In this document: positions 1 through 7,619 of the stretch, piece after piece
Layout of the letters: each line of letters starts with the position of its first letter
Position numbering within the stretch: position 1 is the stretch's first letter
Source of the DNA: Jiangella endophytica
GTDB taxonomy: Bacteria; Actinomycetota; Actinomycetes; Jiangellales; Jiangellaceae
Assembly: GCF_003427025.1 (NCBI RefSeq)
Contig: NZ_QVAI01000006.1
Coordinates: forward strand, 248,001-312,000
Direction of reading: 5' to 3'
DNA: 64,000 nucleotides
Made by a program: the position numbers and the translations under genes
Notes under the pieces: model-generated
The model's input: only the letters and a program-made list of their open reading frames with translations
Told to the model about the DNA's origin: nothing
Database searches by the model: none

Positions 1-244
1 CCTCGTACGCGAACGCCGAGAACGCGACGGCGCCGCGGACGCGGTCCTTGACCGTCGGCCCGGAGATGTACTCGGCACCCCCGGTGGAGATCTGGATGAT
101 GCCGTCGCTCTCGGCTTCGGCGAACCCGCGGATCGCCGCGTTGATCGTCTGCGACGACGTCACGTTGATGGCGGGATAGGCGAACGAGCCGGCCTTGGCC
201 CGGTCGATCATCTCGGCGTAGACCTCGGGAGTGGCGATGGGCAT
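1..244 (-). CDS. fbaA: Class II fructose-bisphosphate aldolase, N-terminal part
   Basis: Only the first 81 codons are present; the gene runs off the left edge. The reading starts MPIATPEVYAEMIDRAKAG and continues through AINVTSSQTINAAIRGFAEA and IIQISTGGAEYISGP, the N-terminal signature of zinc-dependent class II aldolases, which split fructose-1,6-bisphosphate into glyceraldehyde-3-phosphate and dihydroxyacetone phosphate in cytosolic glycolysis and gluconeogenesis. The ATG at 244 follows a GGAG-type ribosome site in its leader. The zinc ligands and catalytic Asp lie outside the window. It is divergent from ptsH across about 200 bp, so the two probably have separate promoters. Family assignment is firm; completeness cannot be judged. 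Confidence 0.9.
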   Translation of the reverse strand, partial: MPIATPEVYAEMIDRAKAGSFAYPAINVTSSQTINAAIRGFAEAESDGIIQISTGGAEYISGPTVKDRVRGAVAFSAFAYE

Positions 245-449
245 AGACGCTCCGTTCCGGTCGGACGGCAGTACCCAGCCGCCCGGGCTCAGCCCCACGT
301 CTACGGGGGGCACGCATGTCAGGCCCAGTATTCACCGTAACCGGTTGGTAACGCGAAACCGTCCGTACCTGCGCCGCGCACGGCATGCTCCCTGGGCCGG
401 CCGATAGGCTGAGGGCCGCACTACCCACGACCTCAGCAGAGGAGACGCC
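245..449. promoter_or_regulatory. Divergent intergenic region between fbaA and ptsH
   Basis: No gene is supported in these 205 bases. A TAGGCT hexamer near 412, about 30 bases before the ptsH start, is a plausible actinobacterial -10 box for ptsH. A palindromic AACCGGTT sits near 336-348 between two GTAAC repeats and could be an operator. Both assignments rest on pattern only. Confidence 0.35.
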
Positions 450-716
450 GTGCCCGAGCGCACCGCAGTCGTCGCAAGCAAGGCCGGTCTGCACGCCCGG
501 CCCGCCGCGGTCTTCGTCAAGGCCGCCGCGGAACAGCCCACCAAGGTGTCGATCCGCAAACCCGACGGAGATCCGGTCGACGCGTCCAGCATCCTGTCGA
601 TCATGACGCTCGGGGTCGAGCAGGGCGACCAGGTGATTCTGTCCGCCGAGGGCGAGAAGGCCGACGCTGCCCTCGACACCCTCGTCGCGCTGCTGGAACG
701 CGATCTCGACGAGTAG
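450..716 (+). CDS. ptsH: Phosphocarrier protein HPr
   Basis: HPr is the small cytosolic protein that passes a phosphoryl group from enzyme I to the EIIA proteins of sugar phosphotransferase systems. The 88-residue product has the normal family length. The active-site motif AGLHARPAA puts the phosphorylated histidine at H15, and SSILSIM puts the regulatory serine at S46. The GTG start at 450 is chosen because a GAGGAGA ribosome site lies just upstream. It stands alone, about 38 kb from the EI, EIIA, EIIB and EIIC genes in this same window, so it must be shared in trans. A repeat-derived hairpin follows the stop codon. Identity is firm. Confidence 0.97.
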   Translation: MPERTAVVASKAGLHARPAAVFVKAAAEQPTKVSIRKPDGDPVDASSILSIMTLGVEQGDQVILSAEGEKADAALDTLVALLERDLDE

Positions 717-721
717 CCGGT

Positions 722-775
722 GGCTCCCGGGTCTCGGCCGTAGCGAGCTGGGCCTCGCCCGGTAGGCCAGGAGCC
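722..775. repeat. Short intergenic repeat with imperfect hairpin
   Basis: Directly after ptsH, bases 724-748 are identical over 25 bp to 25416-25440, which form the left side of the 158-bp inverted-repeat element in the glycan operon. Here the ends 722-730 and 767-775 can pair in 8 of 9 positions, so it may also act as the ptsH terminator. It looks like a shortened copy of a dispersed repeat. Confidence 0.6.
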
Positions 776-901
776 CGGAACACCCTCGCGACGACGCTGC
801 AGGTGGCCTGTCCACCTGCAGCGTCGCTGTTTATCGGTGCTTGTGGTCCCGGACATTACTCGGTTATCCTACAAATCAACGCCATGCTGGGAGGAGTTCA
901 C

Positions 902-1627
902 GTGGCTCAGGGGGACCAACTCACGCGACTGACGGCGCTGCCGCGCCCGCCGAGCCTGCACGAATCCGTGCAGACGGCGCTGCGCGACTACATCCTCACC
1001 AACGGACTGCGCGCCGGCGACGGCCTACCGGCCGAGGGCGCGCTGGCCCAGCAGCTCGGCGTCAGCCGCAACTCCGTCCGCGAGGCGGTCAAGGGGCTGG
1101 TGTCCCTCGGCATCCTCGAGACCCGGCGAGGCAGCGGCGTGTTCGTCAAGGACTTCTCGCTGTCCCTGCTCATCGACAACCTCCCGTTCAACCTGCTCTT
1201 CGACCTCAGCGAGCTCGACGACCTGCTCGAGGTGCGCCGCGCCGTCGAGAACGACCTCATCGAGCGGGCAGTCCGCAACATGACCGACCGCACCCGGTCC
1301 GAGCTCGAGCAGATCCTCAGCGAGATGAAGGAGAAGTCCGACCGCGGCGCCGACGTCCTCGACGAGGACCGCCGGTTCCACCGGACGTTGTTCGCCGACG
1401 CCGGCAACGCGGTCGCGCTCAAGCTGCTCGACGCGTTCTGGCTGACGATGAGCCGTGCGGTCGCGCAGCGCGCCGAGATCGCCGACGACCGCCCGTCCAA
1501 CACCTACCGGCAGCACGACGCCATCTATCGGGCCGTGCTCGGTGGCGACGTCGCGGCCGTGCTCGACGCTCTGTCCGACCACTACGACCCGATCCTGAGC
1601 CGCCTGGACCGCACCAAGCCGCTCTAG
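902..1627 (+). CDS. GntR-family transcriptional regulator, FCD type
   Basis: A 241-residue DNA-binding regulator of the FadR/FCD branch. Residues about 15-80 form the winged helix (SLHESVQTALRDYI, LGVSRNSVREAVKGL, RRGSGVFV). Residues about 100-230 form the helical FCD effector domain, with the usual metal ligands in EDRRFHRTLF, RQHDAIYRAV and SDHYDPI. GTG at 902 is preferred because GGGAGGAG ends 6 bases before it; an in-frame ATG at 884 would place this ribosome site inside the gene. FCD regulators usually respond to sugar acids or other organic acids. The downstream Tat-exported beta-helix gene starts 97 bp after the stop and is a likely target. The effector is unknown. Confidence 0.9.
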   Translation: MAQGDQLTRLTALPRPPSLHESVQTALRDYILTNGLRAGDGLPAEGALAQQLGVSRNSVREAVKGLVSLGILETRRGSGVFVKDFSLSLLIDNLPFNLLFDLSELDDLLEVRRAVENDLIERAVRNMTDRTRSELEQILSEMKEKSDRGADVLDEDRRFHRTLFADAGNAVALKLLDAFWLTMSRAVAQRAEIADDRPSNTYRQHDAIYRAVLGGDVAAVLDALSDHYDPILSRLDRTKPL

Positions 1628-1724
1628 AACCACCCGCACCCTTCCCGGGCGCCGACCCGTCGTGGTCCGCGCTCGGCTTCGCCCTGCTCTCTTCCGTTCG
1701 CATCGATGCATTCGAGGAGTGGCC

Positions 1725-3533
1725 ATGTCCGTGTCGCCGATGACCCGACGTTCATTGCTGGGGGCCGCCGGAGCGGGAGCGGTGGGAGTGGCGGCCGCCG
1801 GTCCCACCGTCGCCGCCGACCCCTCGGGCGCCGAGGCGGAGACGGTGTCGTCGCGGGCGGTGGCCGAACAGCGGCTGGTCAACGGGCGGGTGCGAGCATT
1901 GCGCACCTGCGGCTACGCCGAGGCCGGCGACGGCGGTGGTGCGCTCTACCGGCGGCTCGACGCGGCGCCGGACGAGCCGGAGCGCTGGCACCTGCGCACC
2001 CGCGACGGCTCGTGGTGGGAACTGGCCGACGACGTCGTCTCGGTGAAGGCGCTCGGCGCGGTCGGTGACTACGACCTGTCGACCGGCGCCGGGACGGACG
2101 ACACCCTCGCGCTGCAGGCGGCGGCGCGGCGCGGCGGCACGGTGTACGTGCCGGGGGTGGACGGCGCCTATCTCACCACCGACTCGATCAGCCTGCTCAC
2201 CGACGGCACGCACTGGTTCGGCGACGGGCTGCGCTCGCGCATCACGCTGGTGTCGGGGTCGGGTGGGGCGGGTGAGCTGCTGGGCATCCACGGCTCCGCG
2301 CCGTCCACCCCCGCCGGGCCGCCGCAACGCTACGTGCAGGGTGTGCGGGTCAGCGGGCTGCACCTCGACACCAGCGACGGATCGAACGACAACGGGCTGG
2401 GCGGCTCGTTCTGCCGCGACGTGCAGCTGGACAACCTCTACTTCTCCCGCGTCGGGCGCAAGGCGCTGACGTTCCAGTACCACTGCGCGAACATCCGCTG
2501 CCGCGACGTGACGGTGTACGAGGCTGCCACCGAGCCCCGGTCGACGTTCGCCGTCATCAGCATCGAGGGCCAGACCGCCGGCGTCGACCTCAGCTACTAC
2601 CCCGGCGGCACGACGAGCACCGAGGACCTCGGCGGCGCGGACGTCCACGACATCACGTTCAGCGACATCACGTGCCACTCGACCGGCTACAACTACGTGG
2701 TCGTCTCCAACGCGCACCGGATCCGCATGGAGAACCTCGCGCTCGGCGACACCGGCGGCGCCGGGTCGTTCATCATCTTCACCCGCAAGGTTTGGGACAG
2801 CCACGTCCGTGGCGTGCGCGGCGGCGACACGGCGCGGCGCTTCCTCGAGATCGGCGAGCTGGCCGACTCGTGCACGTTCGAGGACTTCCGGTTCGGCGCC
2901 ACCACCGGCACCGGCGCCGACGGCCGGGCGATCCGCATCGGGGGCACCCGCATCCGCCTCTCCGACGGCTCGTTCCGGCACGGCAACGCGACGCCGCCGG
3001 AGGCGATCCAGGTGGCCGGCGCCGACGCGACGATCACCGGCCTGCACGTCACCGAGTGTGCGTCGCAGTACGTGCTGAACGCGCCGCCGGCCGGGGTCCG
3101 GCTCAAGGTCACCGGCTGCACGTTCGTGTCATCGGCCGGTGCGGCGTTCCGCGTCAAGGGCGACCACGCGCAGCTGTCGGGCAACCACTTCCGCACCCCG
3201 GCCGGGCCGTTCGCCGGGCGGTTCGAGGGCCCCGGCAACGTGTTCACCGGCAACGACGTCGCCGGCGCCGCACCCGGCCGGCTGGTGGTGACGGCCGAGG
3301 GCTCCGTCGTCGCGACGCTGAACACCTTCGAGACCGGCGCGACCATGACGTTCGACGGCGCCAGCCTCTACGCCAGCGCCGCGTTCGGCAACATCGGGCT
3401 CACCGGCGCCGCACCCAACCTGGTGCCGCTGGCCGGCGGCGCGCTGCACGCCGACGGCTCCGGCGTCCTTCGCGTCAAGGGGTCCCGGTTCACGTCCGAC
3501 ACCGACGGTGTCGTGGTGGGTGGGCAGGGCTAG
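1725..3533 (+). CDS. Tat-exported right-handed beta-helix protein (pectate-lyase superfamily fold)
   Basis: A 602-residue predicted secreted protein. The N-terminus MTRRSLLGAAGAGAVGVAAA is a twin-arginine signal with cleavage probably near AADPS. Residues about 110-160 (VVSVKALGAVGDYDLSTG, DDTLALQAAARRGGTVYVPG) match the start of the pectate-lyase-superfamily beta-helix, where a short degenerate N-terminus leads into stacked coils. The remainder has repeating turns such as VQLDNLYFSRV and IRMENLALGDT, typical of parallel beta-helix glycan-active enzymes. No catalytic residues can be named without a structure. ATG at 1725 follows GAGGAG with good spacing. It may be controlled by the FCD regulator just upstream. 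A polysaccharide lyase, hydrolase or binding protein are all possible. Confidence 0.75.
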   Translation: MSVSPMTRRSLLGAAGAGAVGVAAAGPTVAADPSGAEAETVSSRAVAEQRLVNGRVRALRTCGYAEAGDGGGALYRRLDAAPDEPERWHLRTRDGSWWELADDVVSVKALGAVGDYDLSTGAGTDDTLALQAAARRGGTVYVPGVDGAYLTTDSISLLTDGTHWFGDGLRSRITLVSGSGGAGELLGIHGSAPSTPAGPPQRYVQGVRVSGLHLDTSDGSNDNGLGGSFCRDVQLDNLYFSRVGRKALTFQYHCANIRCRDVTVYEAATEPRSTFAVISIEGQTAGVDLSYYPGGTTSTEDLGGADVHDITFSDITCHSTGYNYVVVSNAHRIRMENLALGDTGGAGSFIIFTRKVWDSHVRGVRGGDTARRFLEIGELADSCTFEDFRFGATTGTGADGRAIRIGGTRIRLSDGSFRHGNATPPEAIQVAGADATITGLHVTECASQYVLNAPPAGVRLKVTGCTFVSSAGAAFRVKGDHAQLSGNHFRTPAGPFAGRFEGPGNVFTGNDVAGAAPGRLVVTAEGSVVATLNTFETGATMTFDGASLYASAAFGNIGLTGAAPNLVPLAGGALHADGSGVLRVKGSRFTSDTDGVVVGGQG

Positions 3534-3550
3534 CACGCCACACGGCTGCC

Positions 3551-3591
3551 GTCGCCGGCCGACGGGCAGGGCGCCGCGGTAGGCCGGCGAC
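3551..3591. terminator. Terminator-like hairpin between convergent genes
   Basis: Perfect 10-base arms GTCGCCGGCC (3551-3560) and GGCCGGCGAC (3582-3591) lie between the converging beta-helix and MFS genes. The loop is 21 bases and there is no T run, as is usual in high-GC actinobacteria. Confidence 0.55.
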
Positions 3592-3616
3592 GCCCAGCCC
3601 ATCCCGAGAGCAGGCA

Positions 3617-5020
3617 TCACGAGCGGCCGGGCGCCGCGATCCGCGGCAGCCGCAGCGCGGCCAGCAGCCCGATCAGCCCGGCCGCGGCGAGCACGACCAT
3701 CGCCAGGCCATAGGCGCGGTCCGGAGTGGCCGTCAGCCCGGCGACCAGGACGGTTCCGGCGATCGCCGTGCCCAGCGTCGAGCCGAGGTTCGACACACTG
3801 CGCGACAGGCCGGAGATCTCACCCTGCAGGTCCTCGCCGAAGCTGGACTGGACGATGTTGACCGACGGCGTGAGCATCAGGCCCAGCCCCAGGCCGATCA
3901 CCAGCAGGCCCGGCGCGAACGCCCACACCGACGGAGAGCCGATCACCAGCGCCAGCAGCACACCGATCCCGGCGATCGTCAGCACGAACCCCGCGACGAC
4001 GAGCGTGCGCTGCGCCCGTCGCCGCGCCAGTCGCTCGGCTGCCAGCGACGACACCAGCAGGCCGGCCGTGGCGGCGGTGAAGATCACACCGGTCTCGATG
4101 GCGTCGTACCCGCGCACCACCTGAAGGAACGTCGCGACGACGAACGACGTGCCGAGCAGCATCAGCCACTGCATGCTCTGCGTCACCAGGCCCAGGTTCG
4201 CCGTGCGGCTGCCGAACACGGCCGTCGACAGCAGCGGCTCCTCGCCGGAGCGCTCCTTCGCCCGGATCGACAGGACGAACCCGGCGAGCAGCACCGCGCC
4301 GACGGCCAGCAGCACCAGCATCAGCACCGCACTGTTGTCCGCCGCCAGAATGCCCATGACCAGCGCCGTCAGCCCCGTCGCCGACAGCACCGAACCGCGC
4401 ACGTCGAACGGCCGGTCCGGGTTCGGCGGCAGTGGATCGCGCAGGTCGCGGCTGAGCCAGATGATCACGGCGATCACCAGCGCCTGGAAGACGAACGCCG
4501 CCCGCCAGCTGATCGCCCACGTGATCAGCCCGCCGATCAGCGGCCCGGCGGCGCCGCCGATCCCGCCCATCGCGCTGATCAGGCCGAACGCCCGCGCCCG
4601 CGACGTCACCTCGGTGAACAGCAGCGTCGCCAGGATGTAGACCGGCGGGATCAGCAGCGCCGTCCCGACGCCCTCGAGGATCGAGTTGCCCAGGATCAGG
4701 ACACCGAGTCCCGGCGCCGCCGCACTCAGCAGCGCGCCGACGCCGTAGATCGTCAGGCCGACGCGGAAGCAGCGCTTGCGACCGTATTTGTCGGTCAGTT
4801 TGCCGCCCGGGATCATCAGCGCGGCCATCACCAGCAGGAAGACGGTGATCGCGACCTGGACGCCCTGCACGGTGGTGTCCAGGTCGGTGCTGATGTCGTT
4901 GATCATCACGTTCATGTTCGAGCCGGCGAAGCTGCAGATGAACTGCGCGAGCGCGAGCGGGACCAGAACCCGCCGCAGCGCCTTCGACGGCCGGTCCGAC
5001 GACGTCGTGTGCTCGGCCAC
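3617..5020 (-). CDS. MFS drug exporter, 14-helix DHA2 type
   Basis: A 467-residue inner-membrane antiporter of the EmrB/QacA kind. About 14 hydrophobic helices are visible. The loop between helices 2 and 3 has the MFS motif A form GGKLTDKYGRKR (about residues 72-83), and GAAGPLIGGLITWAISWR resembles the exporter-specific motif C region. Such proteins use the proton gradient to expel hydrophobic drugs or secreted metabolites. The start is GTG at 5020 behind GGGG; translation ends just inside the convergent gap after the beta-helix gene. It shares the strand with the kinase-like gene 5072-5737, with 51 bp between, so co-transcription is possible. No regulator lies beside it, and the substrate cannot be inferred. 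Confidence 0.88.
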   Translation of the reverse strand: MAEHTTSSDRPSKALRRVLVPLALAQFICSFAGSNMNVMINDISTDLDTTVQGVQVAITVFLLVMAALMIPGGKLTDKYGRKRCFRVGLTIYGVGALLSAAAPGLGVLILGNSILEGVGTALLIPPVYILATLLFTEVTSRARAFGLISAMGGIGGAAGPLIGGLITWAISWRAAFVFQALVIAVIIWLSRDLRDPLPPNPDRPFDVRGSVLSATGLTALVMGILAADNSAVLMLVLLAVGAVLLAGFVLSIRAKERSGEEPLLSTAVFGSRTANLGLVTQSMQWLMLLGTSFVVATFLQVVRGYDAIETGVIFTAATAGLLVSSLAAERLARRRAQRTLVVAGFVLTIAGIGVLLALVIGSPSVWAFAPGLLVIGLGLGLMLTPSVNIVQSSFGEDLQGEISGLSRSVSNLGSTLGTAIAGTVLVAGLTATPDRAYGLAMVVLAAAGLIGLLAALRLPRIAAPGRS

Positions 5021-5071
5021 GGTGCACCCCTGCCATCGATGCTGGCACGGCGGCCCGGCCGCGACCAGAGG

Positions 5072-5737
5072 TCAGCGGCGATCGGTGACGATGCGCGGCT
5101 CGGCCGGATCGGTGTGGTCGACGACCAGGACGGCGCGCTCCAGCGGCCGGTCCCGCTCGCGGTACAGCGCCTGGGCGGGCAGGTAGCGGCGGGTGTACCG
5201 CTCGACGACCTGTCGCTCACCGCCGAACAGGTCGCGGTCGCGGACCAGCGCGCGACGCAGTGTCTCCTCCGGTTCGACGTGCAGGTAGACGCTGAACTCC
5301 CAGTGGTCGCGCAGCTCCGGCCGCAGCAACAGGACGCCGTCGACGATCATGACGGCGTCAGGCGGCGCCTCGGCGGTGGCCCGCGCCGTGGGACGTCCGG
5401 CCCGGTGGTCGAACGTCGACAGCAGGTAGCGGCGGTCGCCGCCGGGGCCGAGCGGTCGCAGCACCCCGTCGCGGATCGCGTCCAGGTCGAACGCGTCGAG
5501 GTAGTAGCCCTCGGCCGACAACCCGCCCCGCCGGGACCGCACCTGCGGCGGCTGGTGGAAGTCGTCGATGCCGAGCCGCAGCACGGGGCGGCCGGTGCCG
5601 AGCGCCGCCGCGAGGTCGTCGGCGAACGTCGTCTTCCCGGCCGCATCGGGCCCGTCGACGGCGACCCTGACCGGATGGCCCGGACGCAGACCGCCCAGCG
5701 TCGTCGCGACCGAGTCGAGCAACCGCCGCCGTTCCAC
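5072..5737 (-). CDS. Uridine kinase-like P-loop NTPase
   Basis: A 221-residue cytosolic kinase-fold protein. The Walker A motif is VDGPDAAGKTTFADDL (about residues 27-42). IDDFHQPP follows, with the Asp and His found in the uridine kinase/phosphoribulokinase superfamily, and VMIVDGVLLLRPEL forms the Walker B strand. ERYTRRYLPAQ..Y and the C-terminal VVDHTDPAEP agree with uridine-kinase-like proteins common in actinobacteria. The assigned role is phosphorylation of a nucleoside or related small molecule; the exact substrate is uncertain because this subfamily is poorly studied. GTG at 5737 is preceded by GAGGAGAGG. It is divergent from the lipoprotein at 5840. Confidence 0.75.
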   Translation of the reverse strand: MERRRLLDSVATTLGGLRPGHPVRVAVDGPDAAGKTTFADDLAAALGTGRPVLRLGIDDFHQPPQVRSRRGGLSAEGYYLDAFDLDAIRDGVLRPLGPGGDRRYLLSTFDHRAGRPTARATAEAPPDAVMIVDGVLLLRPELRDHWEFSVYLHVEPEETLRRALVRDRDLFGGERQVVERYTRRYLPAQALYRERDRPLERAVLVVDHTDPAEPRIVTDRR

Positions 5738-5839
5738 GTCGCGCCCCTCTCCTCGGTGTTCGGCGATTGTCTCCTGGGCCGTCGCCGGCGCGTGCTAGCC
5801 TGCCGCGCGGTTCTGCCACCTCTTGCTGGGACGTCCCCC

Positions 5840-6457
5840 ATGTCGTTCTCGTTCGTCCGCCGCGCCGCCGTGCTGTCCGCCGGTGTGGTCCTCGCCCTCA
5901 CCGTGTCAGGCTGCGGCTCCTCCGACGACGACGATCCGTCGGCGGGCGGGACGGACACGTCGGCCCCGAGCACGTCCGAGCCGACCGCGGAGCCGACGGC
6001 GGAACCGTCGGAGCCGGCGCCGTCGGAGACACCCGCTCAGACCCCCACACCGACGCCCACGGCCACCGAGACGCCGGCGCCGCCGCCGGCCGGTGGGGCC
6101 GGGTCGCCCGAGACGACCGAGGCGGCGGTCACGCGGTTCGAGACGTTCCTGCACGCGCTCGGCACCACCGACGTCCCCACCATGTGCGCCATCGCCGGGC
6201 CGGCCGCCGCCCAGGCCGAGGCGGACGGCTTCGGCCCGTGCGAGTCGACCATGGCGATCATGGCCGGCATGGTGTCGGCCGAGCAGTCGGCGGCCCTCGA
6301 GACCGCCACCATCGACCCCGAACTGGTGGACGACAGCGCCCCCGGTCAGGTGACCATCCCGGTCGAGGCGATCGTCGCCGACGCCTCGTTCACGTCGCAG
6401 GAGCTCGGCGACACCACCCTCGCCTACCAGGACGGCGACTGGTTCATCGTCGACTGA
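5840..6457 (+). CDS. Secreted lipoprotein with Thr/Pro/Glu-rich linker
   Basis: A 205-residue predicted lipoprotein of unknown function. A signal peptide ends in the lipobox VSGC (Cys about residue 25). A disordered linker of about 70 residues rich in T, P, E and S follows, and then a folded domain (about 95-205) beginning TEAAVTRFETFLHALGTTD, with a pair of cysteines in TMCAIAG and GPCEST that may form a disulfide. The C-terminal YQDGDWFIVD resembles small NTF2-like or DUF4878-like extracytoplasmic domains, but the match is not decisive. The last 14 bases overlap the 3' end of the convergent methyltransferase gene. Confidence 0.7.
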   Translation: MSFSFVRRAAVLSAGVVLALTVSGCGSSDDDDPSAGGTDTSAPSTSEPTAEPTAEPSEPAPSETPAQTPTPTPTATETPAPPPAGGAGSPETTEAAVTRFETFLHALGTTDVPTMCAIAGPAAAQAEADGFGPCESTMAIMAGMVSAEQSAALETATIDPELVDDSAPGQVTIPVEAIVADASFTSQELGDTTLAYQDGDWFIVD

Positions 6458-7112
6458 CGCCGCGAGCGTCCTTGCGCGCCAGGAAGTAGGCGAACGACCG
6501 CCCGGCGCCGTCGGGGCTGGGCTCGTCGAGCCGCGCGACGACGGTCAGCCCGGCGTCGTCGATCAGCGCGGCGATGCGCTCGCCCGGCACCAGGTACGAC
6601 TCGTAGGAGACCGGGTGACCGCCGTAGCCCACGGTCGGGCGCAGGTGCTCGTCCTGGCCGAGGTGAGTGCCCAGCAGCAGGTGGCCCCCGGGCGCGAGCG
6701 TGCGGTGGAACTCGGCGAACACGCCCGGCAGCTGATCGGGCGGTGTGTGGTGCGTCGAGAAGTGCGCGAGCAGGCCGCCCAAGCCGCCGTCGGGGAGGTC
6801 GAGCGCCGTCATGGAGCCCACGGCGAACGGCAGCTCCGGATGTGCGGCGCGGGCCAGCTCGATCATGCGCGGCGACAGATCGATGCCGGACGCGTCGAGC
6901 CCGTGGCCGGCCAGCTCCGCCGTCAACCCACCCGGCCCGCACCCGACGTCGGCGACCGGGCCCTTCCTCTCGGCCAGCACGACCTCGGCGAACGCCCGCA
7001 GCATGGCGTGCCCCAGCGGGCCCAGCCGGGAGACGGGGAAGCGCTCGACGTAGGTGTCGGCGACGGTGTCGTAGGACGTGCTGACGGCGGCGAGGAAGGC
7101 GGGTTCGGTCAC
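6444..7112 (-). CDS. Class I SAM-dependent methyltransferase
   Basis: A 222-residue cytosolic methyltransferase. Motif I is VADVGCGPGGLTAELA (about residues 51-66), followed by ASGIDLSPRMIELARAAHP, which binds the adenosine of SAM, and by the central strand region GGLGGLLAHFSTHH. PGVFAEFHRTLAPGGHLLLGTH is the typical post-I motif of the Methyltransf_11/25 families. The GTG at 7112 is chosen because homologous proteins begin near FLAAVSTSYDTVADTYVERF; the open frame extends further upstream without family resemblance. The substrate is unknown; family members methylate small molecules. Its 3' end overlaps the converging lipoprotein gene by 14 bases, so antisense interference is possible. Confidence 0.85.
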   Translation of the reverse strand: MTEPAFLAAVSTSYDTVADTYVERFPVSRLGPLGHAMLRAFAEVVLAERKGPVADVGCGPGGLTAELAGHGLDASGIDLSPRMIELARAAHPELPFAVGSMTALDLPDGGLGGLLAHFSTHHTPPDQLPGVFAEFHRTLAPGGHLLLGTHLGQDEHLRPTVGYGGHPVSYESYLVPGERIAALIDDAGLTVVARLDEPSPDGAGRSFAYFLARKDARGVSRR

Positions 7113-7122
7113 GCGGCCGACG

Positions 7123-7338
7123 CTAGCCGCTGCCTCCGACAGCCTCGCCCGGCAGGAGAGCCGGGAGCAGCCGCGCAAGGGCGGCCGCCTGCTGACGCAG
7201 CCGCTTGCGGGTGAGGCCGGGCGAGTGTGCGTTCCGCGGGACGTCGTTCAGCGGCCCGCACCCGGCGGCGAGCAGGAACGCGAAGATCGCCGGTCCCTCG
7301 TCCTGGACCAGCTCGATCAGCCGCGGCCGGCCGTGCAT
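7123..7338 (-). CDS. Possible small protein, unrecognised
   Basis: An open frame of 71 codons begins MHGRPRLIELVQDEGPAIF and ends in a basic, leucine-rich helix (LTRKRLRQQAAALARLL). It has no convincing ribosome site and I recognise no family. It ends 11 bases before the methyltransferase start on the same strand, so it could be a leader gene, a gene remnant or a chance frame. The upstream bases 7339-7619 hold no supported gene. Confidence 0.25.
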   Translation of the reverse strand: MHGRPRLIELVQDEGPAIFAFLLAAGCGPLNDVPRNAHSPGLTRKRLRQQAAALARLLPALLPGEAVGGSG

Positions 7339-7523
7339 CTGCCCATGATCCAGCAGAATGTGCCCATGGTGCGCGACGGTGCGCCGGATCCGGGCGGCTG
7401 GGCTTCTCGGAGATCAACGAGGACATCGCGCAGCAGACCCGGTTCCTCCTCTGCGCTCGCGCTGGACCGAGGGCGCGTCTCGCCTCGCGAGGGAGCCGGT
7501 TGACTCCGCTGACACCCGGCACG

Positions 7524-7539
7524 GTGGAGAAATCTCCAC
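7524..7539. promoter_or_regulatory. Short palindrome upstream of the amidohydrolase
   Basis: GTGGAGA (7524-7530) and TCTCCAC (7533-7539) form a perfect inverted repeat with a two-base centre, 80 bases before the amidohydrolase start. It has the size and symmetry of a repressor site; no cognate regulator is adjacent. The surrounding stretch 7339-7619 otherwise shows no supported feature. Confidence 0.3.
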
Positions 7540-7619
7540 GCCAAGGCGGGGGTTGGCCGCCGATCGGAGGGGAGCCAGCAGGAGTGCCCACGGCACCCCC
7601 GCCGCCGGACGATGAGGGC

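Noticed and set aside
2672-6457. Very long plus-strand open frame (1261 codons) crossing the beta-helix, MFS and kinase genes
   Set aside because: Its translation is Arg/Gln/His-rich shadow sequence antisense or out of frame to clear genes; only the last 618 bases encode the real lipoprotein.
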